Notes: generated by a model not told the origin, from the letters alone. Shown: positions 15,509 to 25,215, counted from the first letter of the stretch. The stretch is 64,000 nucleotides of DNA from Desulfosporosinus nitroreducens (GCF_023897015.1 NZ_JAMHFY010000009.1:111532-175531); one strand, 5' to 3'. Program-made: numbers and translations.

Positions 15509-17674
15509 ATGACTGACATCTTGGCGGGACTTAATGAACAGCAGCGACAGGCAGTAACTGCCACGGAGGGCTTCATTCGCGTGATTGCGGGTGCGGGGTC
15601 AGGTAAGACCCGCGCGCTGTCGCATCGGTTTGCCTATCTTGTCAATGAGATTGGCATTATGCCGTCCAACATCCTCTGCGTCACATTTACCAATAAATCC
15701 GCCCATGAGATGAAGCATCGCATCCGCCGGCTCTGTGGGGACAACGATACCGGCTATATCAGCACGTTCCACAGCTTCTGTGTGACTGTTTTGCAGGAGG
15801 ACATCAACGCTGTCCACTATCCGAAAAGCTTTCTTGTTCTTGACAATTCTGATATAAACGACATGCTGAAGGTCATTTATGAAGAACGGGGCCTCACCTT
15901 GCGGCACATGACCTTCTCTAAAGCGAGAGACATGATCGAAATCCGCAAGTTGTTTAAAGATCCGGAGTACTACAAATTTATGGTCTCTCTTTCCCTTGAA
16001 GCGCTCCATCTCAAATATCTGAATGCCCTAGAAGCGGAGGACATCATCTTCTGGGGATACCTGTATCAAGAAAAGAAATGTTTCGGACTCGACTACAACG
16101 ACCTAATTAAATATGTACTCCACATCTTCAGCGTGGACGCAGGGATCCGGCTGAAGTGGCAGCAGCGGCTGGAATACATCATGATCGACGAGTATCAAGA
16201 TATTGACGAGCTGCAGTATCGGCTGATGAAGGTGCTGTGTGATTATCACAAAAACCTTTTTATCGTAGGCGACCCGGATCAGACGATCTACACCTGGCGC
16301 GGTGCCAAGCTGAAATATTTACTGGACTTTGACCAAGAATTCCCACAGGTCCGCACCATCATGATGATGGAGAATTATCGCTCAACACCGCAGATTCTCG
16401 CTGCTGCAAATTCTTTAATCGGAAACAACAAAAACCGCATCAACAAGGTCTTGCTTCCTATGCTACCGGGCGGGGTTCCGGTTGTTTACCATCATGCCAA
16501 AACAGCGGAGGCGGAGGCCAGATGGATTGCGCTTCAAATCCATGAACTGGTTGCTCAGGGCGTAAAGTTGAGTGACGTGACAATCCTTTATCGCGCCCAT
16601 TTCATCTCCCGTACGCTGGAGGAGGTATTTCTGAAAGAAAAACTCCCCTACACCATCTATAGTGGCGTACAATTTTTTGGCCGGATGGAGATTAAGGATA
16701 CTCTCTCTTATCTCCGGCTCATTGTCTATAAGGACGACCTGTCCTTCCTGCGGGTAGCTAACGTGCCGAAACGCAATATCGGCCTGCGGCGCATGAAATT
16801 TTTAAAAGATTATGCAGCCCAAAATCACTGCTCCCTTTACAGCGCTCTCGAAAGAACCATCGACCATGAAATTTTCAAGGGCACGAAGGCCAAGGGGTTT
16901 CTCGATTTAATCGAGGGTTTTTCCGCAGGTTATCAGAATGTGCCGGTTTCCGACTTGTTCAATTCGCTCCTTGACCAAAGCGGCTATGAGGCAATGCTCC
17001 GGACAGAAGGAAGTCAGGAGCGGCTGGACAATTTAGCAGAGCTCAAACAATCGGTTTATGAATACGAGATCACAAGCGGAGAGGAAAACACCTTAGAAAA
17101 CTATTTGTCTCATATTGGGCTGCTGACAAATACGGATACAGCTTACACCAAAAATACGGTTAAACTGATGACCATACATACGGCAAAGGGCCTGGAGTTT
17201 CCCTATGTGTTTCTTTGCGGTCTTGGGGAAGGCGTGTTCCCATCAAAAAAGACCGCGACGCTTGAAGCTATGGAAGAAGAGCGGCGGCTTGCCTTTGTCG
17301 CCTTCACCCGTGCGGAAAAAGCTTTATACCTGACTGATGCGGAGGGACGGAACTTGGACGGCTCCTATCGGTATCCCTCCCGTTTCATTTTCAATGTAGA
17401 CAAGGACCTGCTTGTTTACACGGCAGAACTTGATGAAGGTCTGGTCAAGGAATCAAATTGGCATATCGGCAGCAGCGAGAAGCTAATAGAAGCGAAATCT
17501 TCTGAGTTTACTTTTCGACCCGGCGACCGTATCGTGCACGGCATCATGGGTGCCGGCGAAGTAATCGGAATCAACCGTGACAAAGCTGCCTACTTAATCA
17601 AGTTCGACGACCTTGGGACGGTGAGGAACATAAGCCTGAGAGCCAAAATCGAAGCGGAAAACGGGAGAAATTAG
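15509..17674 (+). CDS. pcrA: UvrD/PcrA-family ATP-dependent DNA helicase
   Basis: 3'-5' SF1A helicase of repair and replication restart, about 721 residues. Seen in order: Q motif LNEQQRQAV, Walker A AGAGSGKTRAL, motif II IMIDEYQDIDELQ (DEYQD), motif III VGDPDQTIYTWRGA, motif IV/V MTIHTAKGLEFPYVFLCGLGEG, motif VI EERRLAFVAFTRAEKALYLT, and a C-terminal Tudor-like tail RPGDRIVHGIMGAGEVIGI typical of PcrA. GTG 15494 is an alternative start. A partial duplicate with stops lies at 19.3 kb. Whether it is the housekeeping PcrA or a paralogue cannot be told here. Confidence 0.85.
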   Translation: MTDILAGLNEQQRQAVTATEGFIRVIAGAGSGKTRALSHRFAYLVNEIGIMPSNILCVTFTNKSAHEMKHRIRRLCGDNDTGYISTFHSFCVTVLQEDINAVHYPKSFLVLDNSDINDMLKVIYEERGLTLRHMTFSKARDMIEIRKLFKDPEYYKFMVSLSLEALHLKYLNALEAEDIIFWGYLYQEKKCFGLDYNDLIKYVLHIFSVDAGIRLKWQQRLEYIMIDEYQDIDELQYRLMKVLCDYHKNLFIVGDPDQTIYTWRGAKLKYLLDFDQEFPQVRTIMMMENYRSTPQILAAANSLIGNNKNRINKVLLPMLPGGVPVVYHHAKTAEAEARWIALQIHELVAQGVKLSDVTILYRAHFISRTLEEVFLKEKLPYTIYSGVQFFGRMEIKDTLSYLRLIVYKDDLSFLRVANVPKRNIGLRRMKFLKDYAAQNHCSLYSALERTIDHEIFKGTKAKGFLDLIEGFSAGYQNVPVSDLFNSLLDQSGYEAMLRTEGSQERLDNLAELKQSVYEYEITSGEENTLENYLSHIGLLTNTDTAYTKNTVKLMTIHTAKGLEFPYVFLCGLGEGVFPSKKTATLEAMEEERRLAFVAFTRAEKALYLTDAEGRNLDGSYRYPSRFIFNVDKDLLVYTAELDEGLVKESNWHIGSSEKLIEAKSSEFTFRPGDRIVHGIMGAGEVIGINRDKAAYLIKFDDLGTVRNISLRAKIEAENGRN

Positions 17675-17712
17675 TAACTTTGAAAACACTCCCTCTTTTT
17701 TATACTCCCTGA

Positions 17713-17850
17713 TTTATGAAGGATTAGTAAAATAATCATGATTTGAGATAACACATATTATTAAATGCGTCAGATCGCGTTTTACAACGATTTTTAAAAG
17801 AGTAACGCGAGACAAAAGTTGTCTCGCGTTGCTTCATTTTTCTATGCTCA
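17713..17850. repeat. duplicate of the PIN-toxin 3' tail and terminator
   Basis: GAAGGATTAGTAAAATAATCA and the following hairpin AACGCGAGACA / TGTCTCGCGTT with TTCATTTTTCTATGCTCAA match 8304-8455. The first part is the last codons of the toxin (EGLVK-stop), so this is a fragment of a former second copy. Confidence 0.7.
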
Positions 17851-18026
17851 ATATTAGTCACTATTTCGTTTTACTGCCCGATACTGCTGTCGTAAAAATT
17901 TCAAGCATAATACGTCACCTCATCAGATAACCACACCATATTTTATTAGGCAGGTCTTTCCATTCTCTTAAAAACTTCTCAAAGAGTTCAGAATATGGAG
18001 CCAAGCCCCTTACTAAGGTGCTATTA

Positions 18027-18214
18027 TTTCAATCGCTCTGTTCAGCAAATTAAGACCTCCTAAAACATTTCCCTCGAAATATTTTGCATCCATTCGTCAG
18101 TAACCTGCTGGGGCAAAAAACACACCTCAGCATGATTACCATAGTATGGTTTATCTGCAAAAGCGTGCATGTTGATTTGTGTACTTTTATTGGGATCGGG
18201 AGCAGCATTGTCAG
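18027..18214 (-). pseudogene. gene-junction fragment duplicated at 34.2 kb
   Basis: Minus-strand reading gives STQINMHAFADKPYYGN and TDEWMQNISREMF-stop, the C-terminus of a lost protein, followed by GGAGGTCTTAATTTGCTGAAC, the ribosome site and start of a second gene that breaks off after about 8 codons. The same junction, with a longer second part, is at 34150-34360. The parent gene is unknown to me. Confidence 0.6.
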
Positions 18215-18931
18215 TTATTTGGCCCCGATTTCCGGCATAGCATCCCAGGTTTTCCCAAGCAATAACCGTCCATTTTTCTTCTTGTTTATCCCACCCCATT
18301 GTTTGAAATAAAAGCTAACACCTTGTTGATCACATTCATTCTTGATAGATAATACCCACTCAGGGTCCATCCTTCGAGACTTAAACCCACTTTCTCCACC
18401 AACAATCGCCCAGTCCACGCCCGTTAAATCAAGGTTTTTAACCTCATCTATTAGCGGTTCAAAGGAAATAAATCGAACCTTCGCATTCACTTTCCTCAAG
18501 GAATCAATGCGGTATTTATATTGATCACTTTCAACGGTTACCCCTTGCCAGATGTTAGGGCTCCAATTCAGATAAGGAGCCAGTTCTTCAAGTCGTTCTG
18601 CTCTCTTCGTTAGAACTTGGAAGGTATGCCAGGATGCTTTGTTCATAATCCCAAAAATCTTTTGGATAAAATCTAAAGGGATGTCTTCATGGAACAGATC
18701 CGACATGGAATTTACGAAGATTAGAGAAGGCTTTTTCCACTTTAAAGGATCAGTCAGGCAGTATTCGTGGAGTGTAACCTCAAATCCATTATCATATTTC
18801 TTATTTCCCATTAACTTTAGACGTTGCGCCATGACAGCAGCATAACAGTTTTTACATCCATCAGATATCTTCGTACAACCGGTAACTGGGTTCCAAGTAT
18901 TTTCTGTCCATTCAATTTTCGATTTTGACAT
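18215..18931 (-). CDS. DUF5131 (phage Gp37/Gp68) family protein
   Basis: 238 residues with the family signature SKIEWTENTWNPVTGCTKISDGCKNCYA, in which Cys-x6-Cys-x2-Cys resembles a radical-SAM-like or metal-binding triad, plus FVNSMSDLFHEDIP, GVTVESDQ and WAIVGGESG. Found on phages and mobile elements; biochemical function is not established. The C-terminus FYFKQWGG is normal. The fragment described at 18027-18214 follows at once, so the 3' flank was rearranged. Confidence 0.75.
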   Translation of the reverse strand: MSKSKIEWTENTWNPVTGCTKISDGCKNCYAAVMAQRLKLMGNKKYDNGFEVTLHEYCLTDPLKWKKPSLIFVNSMSDLFHEDIPLDFIQKIFGIMNKASWHTFQVLTKRAERLEELAPYLNWSPNIWQGVTVESDQYKYRIDSLRKVNAKVRFISFEPLIDEVKNLDLTGVDWAIVGGESGFKSRRMDPEWVLSIKNECDQQGVSFYFKQWGGINKKKNGRLLLGKTWDAMPEIGAK

Positions 18932-19331
18932 TTTTATCGCCTCGTTTATAAATTACTATTTAAGTGTGTGTTAAAATGTGGTCCACAGCTTTTAGAGAAA
19001 GATTTATTGCAGAAGATGATGGATTGCTTACAGGTCCACGGTCCACCAAATGCTTGCACCTTATCCCCTCCATTTTAAGAACATTTGTTCTATTACCATT
19101 CTAATCCATATAATAGATTGTTACAATAGGGAACCCAAAATATTCCACAGATAAATTCCATAACCAAATTCCACTTAACCATTCACCTAATACTACTTCT
19201 TCTCCGCAAGCGAAGCCGAATGCGTTCATCTATACCCTGGTCGGCGGAATCACCACCAAAGTCCTCTCCCTCTCCTAAATCCCGTTAGTCTTTTTTCCTA
19301 AAATGGAGACCATTTTCTTTTAGATTGGGGT
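18932..19331. other. gene-free stretch with coding debris
   Basis: Mostly AT-rich filler. At 19197-19279 the plus strand reads SPQAKPNAFIYTLVGGITTK to a TAA, the look of a protein C-terminus without its gene. Nothing else identified. Confidence 0.35.
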
Positions 19332-19806
19332 TTTTCGATTTAATCGAACATTTTTCCGCAGGCTATCAGAATGTGCCGATTTCCGACTTGTTCAATTCGC
19401 TCCTTGACCAAAGCGGCTATGAGGCAATGCTCCGGACGGAAGAAGTCAGAAGCGGTTAGACAATTTGGCAGAGCTCAAACAATCAGTTTATGAATACGAG
19501 ACCACAAGCGGAGAGGAAAACACCTTAGAAAACTATTTGTCTCATATAGGGCTTCTGACAAATACTGATACAGCTTCCAACAAAAATACGGTTAAACTGA
19601 TGACCATCCATACGGCGAAGGGCCTGGAGTTTCCCTATGTGTTTCTTTGCGGTCTTGGGGAAGGCGTGTTCCCCTCCAAAAAGACCGCGACGCTTGAAGC
19701 CATGGAAGAAGAGCGGCGGCTGGCCTTTGTCGCCTTCACCCGTGGGGAAAAAGCTTTGTACCTGACAGATGCGGAGGGACGGAACTTGGACGGCTCCTAT
19801 CGGTAT
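19332..19806 (+). pseudogene. partial duplicate of the pcrA-like helicase gene
   Basis: Matches 16905-17372 of the intact gene at roughly 95% by eye, including motifs MTIHTAKGLEFPYVFLCG and the EERRLAFVAFTR box. A frameshift at about 19440-19460 (extra/lost bases in GGAAGAAGTCAGAAGCGGTTAG) and an abrupt end after GSYRY make it non-functional. The duplicate begins within GFLDLIEGFS. Confidence 0.85.
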
Positions 19807-20173
19807 TACCACCGCGCGGATCTTGGACATCTCCGTTATAACGCGGGATGACATGTGCAGGTTAAATTCGCCACTCCACATGGCTTCTTGAATTTTTGCT
19901 TCAGAAGGGAGTTTCCAGTTGACTTTTGGGCAGGAATTAAAGACAAAAAATAGAAATAGGCTAGTGTTCCTATTTATTATTAGTAAAGCACACTCCAACT
20001 AAGGGTTATAAAGAGATACAGATACAATAATATTTTGTGGGTTTTCTAATATTTTTTTTGGAAAACACCACCAAATAGGAACGTTGGTAAAGGATTGAGA
20101 GGTCATCACAATATATTGTCCGAGCTCCCATCATAAAAAATGCAAATTCCTAAAAAAATCGCCGAGGTGCCCT
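19807..20173. other. intergenic region before the sigma-54 activator
   Basis: The first 120 bp keep a minus-strand coding look (CPKVNWKLPSEAKIQEAMW, SGEFNLHMSSRVITEM) from an unknown gene; the remainder is AT-rich. Ribosome site GCCGAGG precedes the activator. Confidence 0.35.
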
Positions 20174-21817
20174 ATGACTCAAAATAAATTCAATTTGGAT
20201 TTCGAAAGCTTTCAGCTATTGCTTCTAGAGATGGCGCAGCAGCGTTCGGTCGATGAATTGCTACAATTGGTTACATCATCTCTGGCATCGAACTGTAACG
20301 TGGCCCTGGCCAGGGTCTGGATGATCACCCCTGGGGATATTTGCGACACCTGCAATGAGTACGCAGCCTGCCAGGACAAAAGCCGCTGCCTCCACCTGAT
20401 GGCTAGCCGCGGGCTCTCCATAGACAACAAAACCACCTGGAACACCATCGAACACGGTGCCTTTAGCCGCTTCCCCATGGGAGTACGCAAGGTAGGCCGG
20501 ATTGCATCATCGGGCCAGCCCGGCAACATCCCAGCCATTAGCGGCAACTCTGACTGGATTGCCGACAGGGCCTGGGTGAAAAAGGAGCATATCGCCAGCT
20601 TCGTCGGCCAGCCGTTGATCTATAAAGGTGAAGTCCTTGGTGTTCTGGCAATGTTTACGCGCATCGCTCTAGATCAGGGAGCACTAGGGCTTATGCGTAT
20701 GATTGCTGATCATTTGGCTTATGCCGTTTCCAATGCGCGAGCCTTTGCCGAGATCAAACGTCTCAAAAGGCAAATCGAGAATGAAAACGCTTATCTGCGC
20801 GAAGAAGTCAATATCGCCCAATCCTTCAACGGTATCATCGGTAAAAGCAACGCCCTCCATGAAATTCTACGGCAAATCGTTCTTGTTGCGCCCATCGACA
20901 CCAGTGTGCTTATCACCGGGGAATCGGGCACAGGCAAGGAGCTCATCGCCAGGGAGATCCACGCTAGAAGCAAGCGGGTCGGGCATCCTATGATCAAAAT
21001 TAATTGTGCCGCTATCCCCAAGAATCTTTTCGAGAGCGAATTCTTCGGGCATGCTCGGGGTGCTTTCACTGGAGCGCACAAGGATCGGGAGGGATTTTTT
21101 CAGATCGCCGACCGAGGAACGCTATTCTTAGACGAGGTCAGCGAGATCCCCCTCGAACTGCAGAGTAAGCTTCTGCGCGTCCTGCAAGAAGGTGAATACC
21201 AGCGCGTAGGCGAGGAAAAAGTCCGAAAAGTTGACGTGCGCATCATTTCCGCTACAAACCGCGATCTCGGGCGAGAGGTCACATCAGGACGCTTCCGTGA
21301 AGATCTTTACTACCGAGTTAATGTATTCCCCTTTCTTCTGCCTCCACTTCGTGACCGTAAGGACGACATACCGCTTTTGGTCAACCACTTTTTGGCTCTT
21401 ACCTCTCGAAGACTTAACCGCCCAAAGCCTCTCCTCACCCAATCTGATATTGAGCTCCTGACACAATACGACTGGCCCGGTAATATCCGTGAACTACAAA
21501 ATGTCATTGAGCGGGCGGTCATTACTTCTCATTTGGGGAAGCTGGACTCCGGTATTTCCTCCATAGCTCACTTGGGAGTCAGCGCCACTTCCCCCAGCGT
21601 CCACACCAAGGGTCAGATCGACAAGCGCGGCATCCTAACTGACGCCGAAATACGTCAATTGGAGAGAGAAAATATGATCGAGGCGCTTAGCGTCTGTAAC
21701 GGTAAGATCTACGGGCCGAGAAGTGCAAGTGAGAAACTTGGGATAAAGCCGACCACTCTGATTTCGCGCTTGAAAATGATGGGGATCACTCTTGACGATT
21801 GGCACGGCCGCAGCTAG
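20174..21817 (+). CDS. GAF-domain sigma-54-dependent activator, probable regulator of cooS
   Basis: 547-residue enhancer-binding protein. GAF sensor at about 15-195 with a cysteine group CDTC-x5-C-x5-C (about 57-72), which could bind a metal or Fe-S cluster. AAA+ domain: Walker A GESGTGKE, sigma-54 contact loop GAFTGA, Walker B GTLFLDEVSEIP, and RISATNRD-type sensor. C-terminal Fis-type HTH, ending SASEKLGIKPTTLISRLKMMGI. A -24/-12 promoter lies in the next intergenic region ahead of the CO dehydrogenase, so that gene is its likely target. Same orientation, 354 bp apart. Confidence 0.85.
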   Translation: MTQNKFNLDFESFQLLLLEMAQQRSVDELLQLVTSSLASNCNVALARVWMITPGDICDTCNEYAACQDKSRCLHLMASRGLSIDNKTTWNTIEHGAFSRFPMGVRKVGRIASSGQPGNIPAISGNSDWIADRAWVKKEHIASFVGQPLIYKGEVLGVLAMFTRIALDQGALGLMRMIADHLAYAVSNARAFAEIKRLKRQIENENAYLREEVNIAQSFNGIIGKSNALHEILRQIVLVAPIDTSVLITGESGTGKELIAREIHARSKRVGHPMIKINCAAIPKNLFESEFFGHARGAFTGAHKDREGFFQIADRGTLFLDEVSEIPLELQSKLLRVLQEGEYQRVGEEKVRKVDVRIISATNRDLGREVTSGRFREDLYYRVNVFPFLLPPLRDRKDDIPLLVNHFLALTSRRLNRPKPLLTQSDIELLTQYDWPGNIRELQNVIERAVITSHLGKLDSGISSIAHLGVSATSPSVHTKGQIDKRGILTDAEIRQLERENMIEALSVCNGKIYGPRSASEKLGIKPTTLISRLKMMGITLDDWHGRS

Positions 21818-21908
21818 TCTTACACGCCCAAGCAAATCGGGTCTTGACATATCCTGGCACCATCTCGTCTACGGGAAAAGATTTAACCGCTCCTGCGCTT
21901 ACAACGAA

Positions 21909-21970
21909 AACACAATGACAGCAACGAAATTTCGTTAATAAAAACGGACTATCGTTGCTGTCATTGTGTT
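21909..21970. promoter_or_regulatory. long inverted repeat; terminator and possible activator site
   Basis: A perfect 19-bp stem (21909-21927 with 21952-21970) followed by CTTCCTTTT can terminate the activator transcript. Inside it AACGAAATTTCGTT (21923-21936) is itself a perfect palindrome, about 110 bp upstream of the sigma-54 promoter, the right distance for an enhancer-binding site. Confidence 0.6.
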
Positions 21971-22041
21971 CTTCCTTTTAAGAAACTTCGTATCCACCTC
22001 TCATTGTTGATTATTTTGATTATTCCCGCAACAAAGGACTC

Positions 22042-22057
22042 TGGCATATCGATTGCA
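22042..22057 (+). promoter_or_regulatory. sigma-54 (-24/-12) promoter of cooS
   Basis: TGGCATATCGATTGCA: GG (22043-22044), ten bases, GC (22055-22056), matching TGGCAC-N5-TTGCA with one change. It is 115 bp before the cooS ATG and behind a sigma-54 activator gene. Confidence 0.75.
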
Positions 22058-22171
22058 TTGTTGTAAACACAAAGGGGGGATCATGATGCCGCTGATTAAA
22101 ATACCGGCATAGCAATTGTGACAGGGAACTTGTTCTAAATTGCAACCTTTAATTAAGAGAGGAGTAATCAT

Positions 22172-24202
22172 ATGGGAGACAAGAAACATTCACAAACGCA
22201 TGGTGCTGACCATCACGATCACGATCACGATGACCACCACCACCATCATCATCACCACGATAACGATTTCACCGATTACATGGCAGCAGTTACGGAATAT
22301 CGCAGGTCCTTTGCCAGCAAAGCTGACGTTATGTCCCAGGCTCCTGATCCCGCAGTGAGGGAAATGGTTGCCTATATGGATAGTATGGGCATTGAAAACT
22401 GTTTTGACCGTTTCGACAAACAAAAACCTCACTGCGCTTTTGGATTAGCCGGTGTCTGTTGCAAAAACTGCTCGCTCGGTCCTTGCAAGATAACTGAGAA
22501 GTCTCCACGGGGCACCTGCGGAGCGACTGCAGATCTCATCGTAGCGCGAAACATGGCCCGCGCGGCTGCTGGAGGTGTAGCAGCGCATGGGGCGCGCGCC
22601 CGTGAAGTCATGCTAACCCTGAAAAAGGCCGCCTCTGGAGAGATCGATCTCCCCATCGTGGGCAAAAACAAGGTGCTTGGCGCAGCCAACATGTACGGGC
22701 TTGAGACCGAAGGCAAAACCGTCGAAGCTTTGGCCGGTGAAATTGCGGATATTTTGCTCGAAGATATGAGCCGTACGGTGCCTGGCAAGCACCGAACCCT
22801 TACTGCAGTAGCCCCGCCCGAAAGACAGCAGGTATGGAACGATCTCGGGATAACTCCGATCAGCTCGTATCACGAGGTTTTTGAGACCTTGCACGCGACC
22901 ACGGTCGCAACCCAAGGCGACTGGCGTAAAGCGATGGATCAGTTCCTGCGCTTAGGTATCACCTTTTCCATGAACAGCGTGGTGGGCGGCTCCATTGCCA
23001 GCGACTGTCTCTTCGGCATTCCCACGCGAAGCACCATCAAGGCGAACCTGGGGGCGCTGAAAAAAGACTTTGTTAATATAGCCATTCACGGTCATGCTCC
23101 TATGCTGGCCACGGAAGTCATCAAAACGGCCCGAACCGCTAAATTCGTCACCATGGCTAAGGAGGCCGGAGCCCAGGGTATCCAATTTTACGGAATCTGT
23201 TGTTCCGGCCTGTCAACCATGTACCGCCTTGGCGGGGTCATTCCGCTCTCCAACGCTAACGGCGCTGAGCTGGTAGTGGCCACAGGCGCGCTGGATCTTT
23301 GGCTGGCTGACATCCAAGAAGTTTTTCCGGGTATCATGGATGTCGCGAACTGCTTTAAGACTGTGGTTGTCACCACGAACGAATCCAACCGCCTGCCGGG
23401 GGCGGAACATATCGGTTACAAGCGAGATCTCTCCGACCTGAATCGACTTCCGGAACTAGCCGACAGAATTGTAACCCGCGCGATCGAAAGCTTCAAAAAC
23501 CGCCTGGACGTAAAGAGACATATCCCTCCCTACGAAGTGGAAGCGGAAGTGGGATTCGGTCTGGAGTACCTCAGCGAATACTATGGCGGAAGCGTCAAGC
23601 CCATCGCCGATGCTCTTAAGGAGGGCAAAATTCTCGGCATCATTAACTTGGCTGGATGCACAAATACCCGCATCGTATTTGAAAAGGCCATCGTGGATGT
23701 TGCAGACATCTTGCTGAAGAATAACATTCTTATCTTTGCCAACGGTTGTGCCTCCTTTCCAATGGCAAAGCTCGGTTACTGCTCGGTCAAGGGACAGGAT
23801 AAATGCGGAAATAGTTTGAAGGAATTTCTCGGTTCGGATATGCCCCCGGTCATGCATTTTGGCGAATGCATCGATAACGCTCATGCCGTCGGCACCTTCG
23901 CTACCATAGCTGGCCTGCTCGGCCATCCAATCAAAGATCTGCCCTTTGCTGAGGTGACGCCCGAATGGTCTAACGAGAAGGGCGTAGGCGCTGCCCTTGC
24001 TTTCCGTATGCTGGGGTTTGATTCCTACCATTGTGTTCATGCTCCGGTACAAGGTTCTAAAAAGGTGATGGATTTCCTTTACGGAGGCACAAGAGAACTG
24101 CTCGGTTCCTGCATGAACGTTGACCCGGACCCCGAAAAACTTGCCCAGATGATTATCTCAGACTTTAAGACTGCAAGAAAGAAGCTTGCGTGGGACGTTT
24201 AG
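22172..24202 (+). CDS. cooS: Ni-Fe carbon monoxide dehydrogenase catalytic subunit with His-rich N-terminus
   Basis: Interconverts CO and CO2. 676 residues. Residues 6-30 are His/Asp-rich, with eight consecutive His at 22-29, a likely nickel-binding tail absent from standard CooS. The D/B-cluster cysteines keep the canonical spacing (Cys88, 96, 97, 100, 105). C-cluster ligands can be matched: HGHAPM, GICCSG, VANCFK, LAGCTNT, ANGCASF and HFGECIDNA, with the catalytic-lysine segment GSKKV. Several surrounding motifs differ from the common forms, so it is a divergent member. No cooC, cooF or acetyl-CoA synthase gene is adjacent. Ribosome site GAGAGGAG. Confidence 0.9.
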   Translation: MGDKKHSQTHGADHHDHDHDDHHHHHHHHDNDFTDYMAAVTEYRRSFASKADVMSQAPDPAVREMVAYMDSMGIENCFDRFDKQKPHCAFGLAGVCCKNCSLGPCKITEKSPRGTCGATADLIVARNMARAAAGGVAAHGARAREVMLTLKKAASGEIDLPIVGKNKVLGAANMYGLETEGKTVEALAGEIADILLEDMSRTVPGKHRTLTAVAPPERQQVWNDLGITPISSYHEVFETLHATTVATQGDWRKAMDQFLRLGITFSMNSVVGGSIASDCLFGIPTRSTIKANLGALKKDFVNIAIHGHAPMLATEVIKTARTAKFVTMAKEAGAQGIQFYGICCSGLSTMYRLGGVIPLSNANGAELVVATGALDLWLADIQEVFPGIMDVANCFKTVVVTTNESNRLPGAEHIGYKRDLSDLNRLPELADRIVTRAIESFKNRLDVKRHIPPYEVEAEVGFGLEYLSEYYGGSVKPIADALKEGKILGIINLAGCTNTRIVFEKAIVDVADILLKNNILIFANGCASFPMAKLGYCSVKGQDKCGNSLKEFLGSDMPPVMHFGECIDNAHAVGTFATIAGLLGHPIKDLPFAEVTPEWSNEKGVGAALAFRMLGFDSYHCVHAPVQGSKKVMDFLYGGTRELLGSCMNVDPDPEKLAQMIISDFKTARKKLAWDV

Positions 24203-24300
24203 CCCTCTCATTTCCAAGCCCAGGGAGGCCGTTACTCATGACATGTCGGTCGAAACACGCTAACTTGCCTCAGTACACGGCGGCAAGAGTCATTAACCAA

Positions 24301-24340
24301 GTTCTGGTGGGCACAGTGCTTTATTGTGCCCACCACGAAC
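24301..24340. repeat. hairpin between cooS and HPP gene
   Basis: GGTGGGCACA (24306-24315) pairs with TGTGCCCACC (24325-24334), with outer GTTC/GAAC pairs. There is no T-run, so it may stabilise the cooS message or attenuate, not terminate, transcription into the HPP gene. Confidence 0.6.
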
Positions 24341-24383
24341 TTGCAGTCGAGCCAAAACTTTGCCTGGAGGGGAGAGTGCAAAA

Positions 24384-25163
24384 GTGCCTAAGAAATTGAA
24401 TTCGGTGCAGATAAGAGTTACGTCCATTTGCCGAAGAGAATTTGCGAGGGACGTTTACCGCCCGGGAGTCATTTCGTTGTCGCGCATCGTCTGGGGCTCA
24501 CTTGGCGGCAGCATAGCGCTTGCCATCATCGGTATGCTGTCTAAAGTCGCGGGGATAGGAGTGCTCTTTCCGCCTCTGGCAGCAACCTGTTTTATCAATT
24601 CCAGTTGCGTGTACTTGCGCGTGGCTCGGCCCAAACCGGTCATTGTCGGACATTTTGTCTCAGCGATCGGCGGGCTGGCGGGAGTTTGGACAGGAGACTT
24701 GTTGGCAGGGGGAACCGACTTTGTTATTCCGCTTAAACTCAGTCTAGCGTTGCTTTACGTTGCAGTGCTGATGCAGGTTTTTGATGCCGATCATCCTCCG
24801 GCGGCAGCCACCGCTGTCATTCCAGCTATTTTACCCTTGCCCATGCCCGCGCAGCTATTTCCCGTATACATGGCTTGGGGAGCAACCATCGCCGTACTTT
24901 TCGCCCTCGTCTGGAACCGGGTTTGGTTCGAATTTCCGGCTAAAGATGACGACTATTGCGTTAAATATGCAGGACTGTACATGGAAAAACCGCAGGTATG
25001 GGGCATGGCTTTATGCATGGTTAGCACGCTCTTGATGAGTTGCAAGCAAGTTGCGTCGACACTCTATTCGATTGGGCTTTGGGGCATGACCCTGGGCGTC
25101 TTGCTTCTAGGGATGCACCATTTTGTGGTTGCCTTGGTAACTCCGAAAACTGAAAATCACTAG
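24384..25163 (+). CDS. HPP-family integral membrane protein
   Basis: About 259 residues, with five to six hydrophobic segments and the family signature DADHPPAAATAV in the middle; a small-residue helix LFPPLAATCFI precedes it. HPP proteins are membrane proteins of poorly known function; a plant chloroplast member moves nitrite. I take GTG 24384 because GGAGGGGAG is 9 bases upstream. It follows cooS by 180 bp on the same strand and may be co-transcribed, which would tie an anion or small-molecule transporter to CO metabolism; that link is inference. Confidence 0.75.
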   Translation: MPKKLNSVQIRVTSICRREFARDVYRPGVISLSRIVWGSLGGSIALAIIGMLSKVAGIGVLFPPLAATCFINSSCVYLRVARPKPVIVGHFVSAIGGLAGVWTGDLLAGGTDFVIPLKLSLALLYVAVLMQVFDADHPPAAATAVIPAILPLPMPAQLFPVYMAWGATIAVLFALVWNRVWFEFPAKDDDYCVKYAGLYMEKPQVWGMALCMVSTLLMSCKQVASTLYSIGLWGMTLGVLLLGMHHFVVALVTPKTENH

Positions 25164-25215
25164 AAAATTGGCCCTTCTGCATATTCCGGTTGAAATTCAT
25201 TCTGCATGATATGTA

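Noticed and set aside
22190..24052. Long minus-strand ORFs across cooS, the longest 198 codons
   Set aside because: Antisense frames of the GC-rich cooS gene, including translation of the His codons into Val/Met runs.
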